NCBI RefSeq assembly: GCF_025195085.2
Contig: NZ_JANAVY020000002.1
Location: 353,798 to 417,797 of the forward strand
Direction: 5' to 3'
Origin: Vibrio intestinalis
Lineage (GTDB): Bacteria > Pseudomonadota > Gammaproteobacteria > Enterobacterales > Vibrionaceae
DNA length: 64,000 nucleotides
The notes beneath the pieces are model-generated. The model worked only from the letters and a program-made list of their open reading frames with translations. It was not told the DNA's origin and did no database searches. The position numbers and the translations under genes were made by a program. Positions 56,948 to 64,000 of this stretch are shown here, piece by piece. Within the stretch, counting starts at the first letter, position 1, and the number at the start of each line of letters is the position of its first letter.

Positions 56948-58084
56948 ATGTATGCGCTAACTAACTGTAAAATCTATACCGGTAACGATGTCCTCGTTGA
57001 CCACGCAGTCATCATCAAGAATGACCTAATCGATTCAGTATGCCCTGTAGCTGAGCTACCAGAAGGTATCGAAACTCGCGACCTAAACGGTGCAAACCTG
57101 AGCCCAGGCTTTATTGACCTACAGTTAAACGGTTGTGGCGGCGTGATGCTAAACGATGAAATCACAGCAGACACGATGCAAATCATGCACGAAGCTAACC
57201 TAAAATCAGGTTGTACTAGCTTCCTACCTACGCTAATCACGTCTTCTGACGAGAACATGCGTCAAGCAGTAGCAGCAGCTCGTGACTACCACGCGCAATA
57301 CCAAAACCAATCGCTAGGTCTGCACCTTGAAGGTCCTTACCTTAACGTCGCGAAAAAAGGTATTCACAGCGTTGATTACATCCGTCCATCAGATGACAGC
57401 ATGATCGACTTCATGTGCGAAAACGCTGACGTTATTGCTAAGGTAACACTCGCTCCTGAGCACAACGAACCAGCACACATCGAGCGCCTAAAAGCAGCGG
57501 GCATTGTTGTATCTATCGGCCATACAAATGCGACTTACGCAGAAGCGCGTAAGAGCTTTGAGCACGGCATCACTTTCGCTACTCACCTATTCAACGCGAT
57601 GACGCCAATGGTTGGTCGTGAACCAGGTGTAGTTGGTGCGATTTATGATACTCCAGACGTATATGCAGGCATCATTGCTGACGGTTTCCACGTTGACTAC
57701 GCTAACATCCGAATTGCTCACAAAATTAAGGGCGAAAAATTAGTATTAGTGACCGATGCCACAGCTCCTGCAGGCGCTGACATGGATTACTTTATTTTTG
57801 TTGGTAAGAAAGTATATTACCGTGATGGTAAGTGTGTTGATGAAAATGGCACACTTGGCGGCTCAGCACTAACAATGATTGAAGCAGTACAAAACACTGT
57901 TGAGCACGTCGGTATCGCTCTGGACGAAGCACTTCGTATGGCTACTTTGTATGCCGCGAAAGCAATCGGTGTTGAAGACAAACTAGGCCTAATCAAGAAA
58001 GGCATGGTTGCCAACCTGACTGTTTTTGACCGTGACTTCAACGTTCAGGCGAATGTTGTTAACGGACAATACGAGCAAGTGTAG
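56948..58084 (+). CDS. nagA: N-acetylglucosamine-6-phosphate deacetylase
   Basis: NagA removes acetate from GlcNAc-6-phosphate to give glucosamine-6-phosphate. The 378-residue amidohydrolase has [11 protein letters not shown] near 57 (metal region), [13 protein letters not shown] near 127 (Glu ligand), [10 protein letters not shown] and [10 protein letters not shown] (His ligands) and VTDATAPAG (catalytic Asp) near 274. Length is as in E. coli (382). It is followed by nagC with a one-base gap, so the repressor is cotranscribed. Confidence 0.97.
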   Translation: MYALTNCKIYTGNDVLVDHAVIIKNDLIDSVCPVAELPEGIETRDLNGANLSPGFIDLQLNGCGGVMLNDEITADTMQIMHEANLKSGCTSFLPTLITSSDENMRQAVAAARDYHAQYQNQSLGLHLEGPYLNVAKKGIHSVDYIRPSDDSMIDFMCENADVIAKVTLAPEHNEPAHIERLKAAGIVVSIGHTNATYAEARKSFEHGITFATHLFNAMTPMVGREPGVVGAIYDTPDVYAGIIADGFHVDYANIRIAHKIKGEKLVLVTDATAPAGADMDYFIFVGKKVYYRDGKCVDENGTLGGSALTMIEAVQNTVEHVGIALDEALRMATLYAAKAIGVEDKLGLIKKGMVANLTVFDRDFNVQANVVNGQYEQV

Positions 58085-58085
58085 A

Positions 58086-59300
58086 ATGAATGGCGGACAA
58101 ATAGGTAACGTAGATTTAGTCAAACAACTAAATAGCGCAGCAGTATATAGACTGATTGACCAACAAGGTCCTATTTCTAGGATTCAAGTAGCAGACGTCA
58201 GTCAACTGGCTCCCGCGAGCGTCACTAAAATAACCCGCCAGCTACTCGAGCGCGGCCTAATCAAAGAGGTCGCGCAACAAGCCTCGACCGGTGGTCGACG
58301 CGCAATTTCTCTGACGACCGAGGTGGAGCCTTTCCACTCGGTCGCTGTTCGTTTAGGACGAGACTACATTCAAATCAGTCTGTTTGACCTTGGTGGCAAA
58401 GAGCTAAGCTCTGATTACCAAGAGTTTTACTACACCACTCAGGGTGAATTGGTTGATGGTCTTATTCTGTTCCTAAAAACCTTTATTCAGAATCACCAAA
58501 CCACCATCAATCAGCTGATTGCGATTGGTGTTGCGTTGCCAGGCTTAATCAACCCAGAAACAGGCGTGGTTGAATACATGCCAAATATCAACGTTGATAA
58601 CCTCGCTCTAGGTGATTTGATTCGTAATACCTTCCATGTGCAATGTTTTGTTGGTAACGACGTACGTGGCATGGCTTTAGCTGAGCACTACTTTGGCGCG
58701 AGCCAAGATTGCCAAGACTCGATTCTAGTCAGTGTCCACCGTGGTACTGGTGCAGGTATTATCGTCAATGGGCAAGTATTCTTAGGCTTTAACCGTAACG
58801 TGGGTGAGATTGGTCATATTCAAATCGACCCGCTAGGCGAGCAATGCCAATGTGGTAACTTTGGTTGTTTAGAAACCGTAGCGGCCAACCCAGCTATCGT
58901 TGAACGTGTGAAAAAACTCATCGCACAAGGTTATGAATCAAGCTTAACTGAACTGCCAAGCATCAACATTAAAGATGTTTGTGACCACGCAAACATGGGT
59001 GATGAACTGGCGAAACAAAGTTTAGTTCGTGTTGGTAACCAGCTAGGTAAAGCAATCGCCATCACCATTAACCTATTTAACCCACAAAAAGTAATCATTG
59101 CGGGTGACATTACGCGCTGTGAAGAGATCTTATTCCCAGCCATTCGCCGTAACGTCGAAAACCAATCACTCACCACTTTCCATAGCGGGCTACCAATTGT
59201 CGCTTCTGAGATTGATGTGAAGCCAACGTTAAGCGCCTTTGCAATGATCAAACGCGCGATGTTAAACGGCGTTTTGTTACAAAAATTACTCGAAGACTGA
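58086..59300 (+). CDS. nagC: N-acetylglucosamine repressor NagC
   Basis: NagC is the ROK-family repressor of nag genes, relieved by GlcNAc-6-phosphate. The 404-residue protein starts MNGGQIGNVDLVKQLNSAAV and is near-identical to E. coli NagC in the helix-turn-helix (ISRIQVADVSQLAPASVTKITRQLLERG). The C-terminal ROK domain has the zinc cysteines in CQCGNFGCLE near 258. I begin at the ATG at 58086 right after the nagA stop; the frame extends upstream only inside nagA. NagC and the two operators near nagE/nagA belong together. Confidence 0.97.
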   Translation: MNGGQIGNVDLVKQLNSAAVYRLIDQQGPISRIQVADVSQLAPASVTKITRQLLERGLIKEVAQQASTGGRRAISLTTEVEPFHSVAVRLGRDYIQISLFDLGGKELSSDYQEFYYTTQGELVDGLILFLKTFIQNHQTTINQLIAIGVALPGLINPETGVVEYMPNINVDNLALGDLIRNTFHVQCFVGNDVRGMALAEHYFGASQDCQDSILVSVHRGTGAGIIVNGQVFLGFNRNVGEIGHIQIDPLGEQCQCGNFGCLETVAANPAIVERVKKLIAQGYESSLTELPSINIKDVCDHANMGDELAKQSLVRVGNQLGKAIAITINLFNPQKVIIAGDITRCEEILFPAIRRNVENQSLTTFHSGLPIVASEIDVKPTLSAFAMIKRAMLNGVLLQKLLED

Positions 59301-59385
59301 TCGTTTAAGCAATTAGTTGAGTTAGAATACGGGGCTATGTCGAAAGACATGGCCCTTACTCTATTTAGGACAGAACATTTTCAAT

Positions 59386-60972
59386 ATGGAACTCTTGTTA
59401 ATTACTGCGGCATTTGTAGCGGGTTTTATCGCACTCAAATGCAACTTACCGCCTTTAGTCGGCTTCTTGCTAGCGGGTTTCGGCTTACACGCTGCCGGCT
59501 TTCAATCTAACGACACCATCGTTACCCTTGCCGATCTCGGCGTCACCTTGTTGCTGTTCACCATCGGCTTAAAGCTGGACATCAAGACTCTACTCTCCAA
59601 AGAGATTTGGGCCGGAGCAACCGTCCATAACCTATTGTCTACCGCACTGTTCGCTGCTGCATTGTTGTGCTTAAAAGTGCTTGGGGTTGGCGCGCTCGCC
59701 ACTATGAGTATCGATCAGGTGGTTCTACTTGGCTTTGCACTCTCCTTCTCAAGTACCGTTTTCGCCGTTAAGTCTCTACAAGAAAAAGGCGAAATGAATG
59801 CCACCTACGGCACGATTGCTATCGGTATCTTGGTTATGCAAGATATCTTTGCTGTAGTATTTCTTACCGCCTCAACAGGTAAGCTACCCGAGTGGTACGC
59901 CATAGCCCTATTTGCCCTACCGCTACTCCGCCCGTTGTTCTACAAACTTTTAGACTGGGTAGGCCACGGCGAAATGTTGGTTCTGTTCGGGATTTTCTTT
60001 GCTTTAGTTGTGGGTGCAGGTTTGTTTGAACTTGTCGGTATGAAGGCCGATTTAGGCGCTCTGATCTTAGGTATGTTACTCGCCGGGCACAAAAAAGCCT
60101 CGGAGTTATCTAAATCGTTATTCAACCTTAAAGAACTGTTCTTAGTCTGCTTCTTCTTAAATATCGGCTTATCTGAGCAACCAACGCTTTCTGGTTTAGC
60201 GCTGGCTTTAATTTTCCTATTACTGCTACCGCTTAAAGGCATTTTGTACTTCTTGGTACTCAACAACTTCAAGTTCCGCGTTCGTACTTCCTTACTTGCG
60301 TCTTTAAGTCTGTTTAACTTCAGTGAATTTGGCCTAATTGTTGGCGGTCTAGCCTTTAAGATGGGCTGGATGGGCGGTGATATTTTGGTCGCTCTTGCTA
60401 TCGCGGTATCAATTTCGTTTGTCCTCGCAGCGCCACTCAATCGCAAAGGCCACGAGTTATACCAGCGTTCAAGCCGCTGGCTAAAAGAGCACGCTGCAGA
60501 AAAACTCAATCAAAGAGACCAATTGATTAATCCCGGCAGTGCTCAAGTACTTATCTTAGGCATGGGCCGTATCGGCACAGGTGCTTACGACGAACTAATA
60601 AGTAACTATGGCAACATTAGCTTAGGCATAGAAGTGCGTGATGACGCAGCGAAACTGCATCGTGAAGAAGGCCGTAACGTTATTCAAGGCGACGCCACTG
60701 ACCCAGATTTTTGGGAGCGCATCTTAGATACCGCTCACGTTAAACTAGTGCTATTGGCGATGCCCCATCACCAAGGTAACCAAGTTGCACTTGAGCAGCT
60801 CCAAGCGCGTAACTTTAAAGGGCAAATTGCCGCGATTGCTGAATACCAAGACCAAATGGACATTTTGCTAGAGAAAGGGGTCGATGCTGCGTTTAATATC
60901 TATAGCGAGGCGGGTGCCGGTTTTGCTAACAATGTTTGTGATCAGTTGAAACCTAACTTTCAGAAACCTTAA
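59386..60972 (+). CDS. CPA2-family cation:proton antiporter with TrkA-N domain
   Basis: The 528-residue protein has an N-terminal Na+/H+-exchanger-type membrane domain (about 1-370, some eleven to twelve helices) and a C-terminal NAD-binding TrkA-N domain (AQVLILGMGRIGTGAYDEL near 387). The layout is KefB/KefC/YbaL-like, so it probably exports K+ or Na+ in exchange for H+, gated by a nucleotide. There is no glutathione-adduct signature I can assign to KefC itself. It stands alone downstream of nagC, followed by a good terminator. Confidence 0.88.
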   Translation: MELLLITAAFVAGFIALKCNLPPLVGFLLAGFGLHAAGFQSNDTIVTLADLGVTLLLFTIGLKLDIKTLLSKEIWAGATVHNLLSTALFAAALLCLKVLGVGALATMSIDQVVLLGFALSFSSTVFAVKSLQEKGEMNATYGTIAIGILVMQDIFAVVFLTASTGKLPEWYAIALFALPLLRPLFYKLLDWVGHGEMLVLFGIFFALVVGAGLFELVGMKADLGALILGMLLAGHKKASELSKSLFNLKELFLVCFFLNIGLSEQPTLSGLALALIFLLLLPLKGILYFLVLNNFKFRVRTSLLASLSLFNFSEFGLIVGGLAFKMGWMGGDILVALAIAVSISFVLAAPLNRKGHELYQRSSRWLKEHAAEKLNQRDQLINPGSAQVLILGMGRIGTGAYDELISNYGNISLGIEVRDDAAKLHREEGRNVIQGDATDPDFWERILDTAHVKLVLLAMPHHQGNQVALEQLQARNFKGQIAAIAEYQDQMDILLEKGVDAAFNIYSEAGAGFANNVCDQLKPNFQKP

Positions 60973-61003
60973 GTTTTTTGCCTAAATCTCATCGTTATTG
61001 AAT

Positions 61004-61029
61004 AAAAATCCACCAAATGGTGGATTTTT
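61004..61029 (+). terminator. Terminator after the antiporter gene
   Basis: An 11-bp stem (AAAAATCCACC / GGTGGATTTTT) with an AAAT loop and a long T run follows the stop by about 30 bases. Confidence 0.92.
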
Positions 61030-61170
61030 TTTAATCATTAGAAGATATATTAAATATTATTTAACTCATTCACTATTTAGTCATTTTTTTTATCGATAGC
61101 GGTTGATTTTTTTAACCATAATGGCAAATTTGAACTCAAGAGATAAATACAGTTTAAAAAAGGGATTGGT

Positions 61171-62835
61171 ATGTGTTCTATTTTTGGCATTTTGGATATT
61201 AAAAGTGATGCCGCTCAGTTGCGCCCTATTGCGCTAGAGATGTCTAAGAAACTTCGTCACCGTGGCCCAGATTGGTCAGGTATCTACTCATCAGATAACG
61301 CGATCTTAGCGCATGAGCGTTTAGCGATTGTGGGTCTAAATAGTGGCGCTCAGCCAATCTATAGCCCAAACAAAAAACACATACTGGCTGTAAACGGCGA
61401 AATCTATAACCACAAAGAAATTCGCGCTCGTTACGAAGGTAAATACGACTTCCAAACAGATTCGGACTGTGAGGTTATCCTCGCACTGTACCAAGATATG
61501 GGTGAAGCACTGCTTGAAGAGCTCAACGGTATCTTCGCGTTCGTTTTATACGATGAAGAAAAAGATACTTATCTAGTAGGCCGTGACCACATTGGTATCA
61601 TTCCGCTTTACCAAGGTTATGACGAGCACGGTAACTACTATGTTGCATCAGAGATGAAAGCTCTAGTTCCTGTATGTAAGACAGTGAGCGAGTTTCCTCC
61701 AGGTTGCCATTACAGCAGCGCAGATGCTGAGCCGCAGCGTTACTACATCCGCGACTGGAATGAATACGCAGCCGTTCAAAACAACCTTTCAAGCAAAGAA
61801 GAACTGACAGCCGCACTTGAAGCTGCAGTAAAACGCCAACTAATGACAGACGTACCTTACGGGGTGCTTCTATCAGGTGGTCTAGATTCATCGATTACTT
61901 CTGCAGTAGCAAAACGCTTTGCGGCTATGCGTATCGAAGATGATGAAAAATCCGAAGCATGGTGGCCTCAACTTCACTCATTCGCAATTGGCCTTGAAGG
62001 CGCTCCGGATCTAAAAGCAGCCCGTGAAGTAGCGGATCAAATTGGCACAGTGCACCATGAAATGACCTATACCATCCAAGAAGGTCTTGATGCGATTCGT
62101 GACGTTATCTACCACATTGAAACGTATGACGTCACCACTATCCGAGCTTCAACACCAATGTTCCTGCTAGGTCGTAAGATCAAAGCTATGGGCATCAAGA
62201 TGGTACTGTCAGGCGAAGGTGCAGACGAAATCTTTGGTGGGTACTTGTACTTCCACAAAGCACCAAATGCGCAAGAGTTCCACGAAGAGACAGTACGTAA
62301 ACTGCTTGCTCTTAACATGTTTGACTGTGCTCGCGCGAACAAATCATTGGCCGCTTGGGGTGTTGAAGGGCGCGTACCGTTCCTCGATAAAGAGTTCATC
62401 GATGTCGCGATGCGTCTAAACCCTGCTGATAAGATGTGTGGCAACGGCAAAATGGAAAAACATATCCTACGCGAATGTTTTGAAGATTACCTGCCAGAGT
62501 CGATCGCATGGCGTCAAAAAGAGCAATTCTCAGACGGCGTGGGCTACAGTTGGATTGATACACTGAAAGAAGTGGCTGAGGCAAAAGTTACAGAGCAACA
62601 GCTAGAGACTGCCGCTTACCGGTTCCCTTACAACACACCAACAACCAAAGAAGGTTATGTATACCGCGAAATCTTTGAAGAGTTGTTCCCGCTGCCATCA
62701 GCCGCAGAGTGTGTACCGGGTGGCCCTTCTGTCGCTTGTTCTTCTGCAAAAGCGATTGAATGGGATGAGTCGTTCAAGAACAACACAGACCCTTCTGGTC
62801 GCGCTGTTAAAGCGGTTCATAACGACGCTTACTAA
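61171..62835 (+). CDS. asnB: Glutamine-dependent asparagine synthetase B
   Basis: AsnB makes asparagine from aspartate with ATP and glutamine. The 554-residue protein starts MCSIFGILDI, its Cys2 being the glutaminase nucleophile after Met removal, with RLAIVGLNSGAQPI following. The synthetase domain has the ATP pyrophosphatase motif LLSGGLDSSI near 233 and GEGADEIFGGYLYFHKAPN near 348. Length equals E. coli AsnB (554). It stands between two terminators. Confidence 0.98.
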   Translation: MCSIFGILDIKSDAAQLRPIALEMSKKLRHRGPDWSGIYSSDNAILAHERLAIVGLNSGAQPIYSPNKKHILAVNGEIYNHKEIRARYEGKYDFQTDSDCEVILALYQDMGEALLEELNGIFAFVLYDEEKDTYLVGRDHIGIIPLYQGYDEHGNYYVASEMKALVPVCKTVSEFPPGCHYSSADAEPQRYYIRDWNEYAAVQNNLSSKEELTAALEAAVKRQLMTDVPYGVLLSGGLDSSITSAVAKRFAAMRIEDDEKSEAWWPQLHSFAIGLEGAPDLKAAREVADQIGTVHHEMTYTIQEGLDAIRDVIYHIETYDVTTIRASTPMFLLGRKIKAMGIKMVLSGEGADEIFGGYLYFHKAPNAQEFHEETVRKLLALNMFDCARANKSLAAWGVEGRVPFLDKEFIDVAMRLNPADKMCGNGKMEKHILRECFEDYLPESIAWRQKEQFSDGVGYSWIDTLKEVAEAKVTEQQLETAAYRFPYNTPTTKEGYVYREIFEELFPLPSAAECVPGGPSVACSSAKAIEWDESFKNNTDPSGRAVKAVHNDAY

Positions 62836-62856
62836 GCCTCTGCTTATATTTAAACC

Positions 62857-62886
62857 AAAGGGACGCCACAACGTCCCTTTTTTCTT
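62857..62886 (+). terminator. Terminator after asnB
   Basis: A 9-bp stem (AAAGGGACG / CGTCCCTTT) with a 6-base loop and T run follows the asnB stop by about 20 bases. Confidence 0.9.
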
Positions 62887-63108
62887 ATCTAGTGAGAATT
62901 TGATCTATTTATAAATAAACGTCAAATTTGAAATCTTAGTTTGTTACACGTAAAATCACTGCCACAAAAACTACCATTACAGCCTAAAATCAATCACTTA
63001 CCCCAAAAATTCAATCCATCCAAAAAATTTATCGTTTGCATTAGCTTTATCCAAGATGTATAGCTATTCCAACATAAAATCCTTTAATCAATCTCATTAG
63101 TAAAATTT

Positions 63109-63909
63109 ATGTCAACACAACATCAACAATTTTTCGGCCACCCTCGTGGCTTGTTCCTTCTGTTCGGAACTGAACTTTGGGAGCGTTTTTCTTACTACGC
63201 AATGCGCGCAATTTTGGTACTTTACCTAACTGATACCACAATCAATGGCGGTATGGGCTGGTCTACTAAAGATGCTCTGGATCTCTATGGCATCTATACT
63301 GGACTCGTCTACGTTACACCGCTCGTCGGTGGCTGGTTGGCTGATAACTATTTAGGCCAACGCCGTTCGATTCTAATAGGTGGCGCTTTAATGGCAATTG
63401 GCCAGTTTACACTGGCGATCCCTGCGGACATGCTTGGTCTGTCGCTTCATCACTCTTTCTACTTAGGTCTAGCTCTGCTTATTGCGGGTAACGGTCTATT
63501 TAAGCCAAACATCTCTACCATGGTGGGAGACCTATACAAAGAAGGTGATAACCGACGTGACGGCGCGTTCACTATCTTCTACATGGGTATCAACTTAGGT
63601 GCGTTACTAGCAGGTTTTGTCGCAGGTTCTGTGACTGGCGAGTTCGGCTGGAAAGCAGGCTTTGTTACCGCTGGTATTGGTATGATCATTAGCTTAGTGA
63701 TGCAAATGACCCTAGCGCAATCTTGGCTTGGTGACATCGGTACTGTACCTGCCGCAAAGCGTGATCTTTCAGCAAAGAACAATCAACAGAAACAGCCTCT
63801 AACCAAACAAGAGATGGATCGCTTAAAAGTGATCATGGTGATGGGCTTGTTTGTTATCGTATTTTGGGCCGGTTTTGAACAAGGGCGCGAACGTACTTTG
63901 TTAAGCTGA
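63109..63909 (+). pseudogene. Truncated POT-family peptide transporter (interrupted)
   Basis: The first 258 residues are a normal proton-dependent oligopeptide transporter: ELWERFSYYAMRAIL, GWLADNYLGQRRS and the FKPNIST motif are POT/PTR2 signatures. Family members are about 450-500 residues, but here the frame ends after 266. Related proteins continue after FWAGFEQ with an Ala-Gly-rich helix, whereas this one reads GRERTLLS and stops. The break lies at about 63883 and the sequence beyond is unlike the transporter. The best explanation is an insertion. The rest of the gene should lie beyond the window. Confidence 0.8.
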
Positions 63910-64000
63910 TGTAAAGAGAACTTTTGCTCTATAATCTTTGTCCCACGTAGCCTTATTCATCTTCCTTGGTACAGACACGCTCCCTTCTGACTTCCTGAAG
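63883..64000. mobile_element. Possible left end of an insertion sequence
   Basis: From 63883 the sequence (GGGCGCGAACGTACTTTG onward) no longer fits the peptide transporter, and a reading frame with a stop about 20 bases inside appears on the minus strand, as in many insertion sequences whose transposase gene ends near one terminal repeat. Only 118 bases are visible, so the other end, the target repeat and the family are not seen. Confidence 0.5.
63901..63999 (-). CDS. C-terminal fragment, probable transposase
   Basis: A minus-strand frame enters from the right edge and runs 32 residues to a TAA at 63901-63903. The visible end includes SVSVPRKMNKATWDKDYRAK, basic as often seen at transposase C-termini. 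I cannot assign a family from this short piece. Its place 20 bases inside the sequence that interrupts the transporter is the main reason for the call. Confidence 0.4.
   Translation of the reverse strand, partial: FRKSEGSVSVPRKMNKATWDKDYRAKVLFTSA

Overview
The window is ordinary chromosome I sequence of a Vibrio species. Support comes from tandem polar flagellin genes with sigma-28-type promoters, the sodium-driven stator pair pomA/pomB, Vibrio-type conserved hypotheticals (DUF2956, DUF3549, DUF3301, DUF2788, DUF2310), and protein sequences very close to known Vibrio orthologues. No rRNA, tRNA, CRISPR array or complete mobile element was seen. The species cannot be fixed from the sequence alone.

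Layout. 1-5.7 kb: two polar flagellin genes (end of a flagellin array), a DyP-type haem peroxidase, a DUF2919 membrane protein, a TlpA/DsbE-like thioredoxin, DUF2956 and a small winged-helix protein. 5.9-8.5 kb: a minus-strand operon of four unrecognised genes (a secreted coiled-coil protein, a protein with three exact-length 20-residue repeats, a glycine-zipper protein and a 57-residue double-spanning membrane protein), flanked by housekeeping genes. 8.8-20 kb: Spx/ArsC-like protein, dapE, an M15 peptidase, DUF2897, DUF2310, syd, queF, a TPR protein with a decayed GGDEF domain, an intact diguanylate cyclase, ppnN and xni. 20-25 kb: rlmM, DUF423, an alpha/beta hydrolase and gcvA, with the small RNA gene gcvB divergent from gcvA, then thiI. 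25-31 kb: pomAB, and xseB-ispA-dxs (isoprenoid precursor operon). 30-34.5 kb: truC, a yqcC homologue, DUF3549, DUF3301, a GNAT acetyltransferase, then a CsrB-type RNA with 30 GGA motifs on the minus strand and a GacA/VarA-like box upstream.

34.5-46 kb: the TCA block sdhCDAB-sucAB-sucCD (minus strand) divergent from gltA. 46-55 kb: a Nif3-like protein, DUF1853, pgm, seqA, a YbfF-like hydrolase, DUF2788, fldA, a DUF4442 protein, fur and glnS. 55-59 kb: the N-acetylglucosamine locus, nagE divergent from nagAC, with two NagC-operator-like palindromes and a CRP-like site between them. 59-64 kb: a CPA2 antiporter, asnB, and a POT-family peptide transporter that breaks off after residue 258. Beyond the break a different sequence begins, whose minus strand carries the C-terminal end of another reading frame. 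This looks like an insertion-sequence edge cut by the window end.

Functionally the window joins motility (flagellins, stators), global post-transcriptional control (CsrB, GcvB), iron control (Fur), replication control (SeqA), central carbon metabolism, isoprenoid synthesis and amino-sugar use. The features least explained by known biology are the four-gene operon at 5.9-8.5 kb with the odd intergenic stretch just upstream of it, and the disrupted transporter at the right edge.
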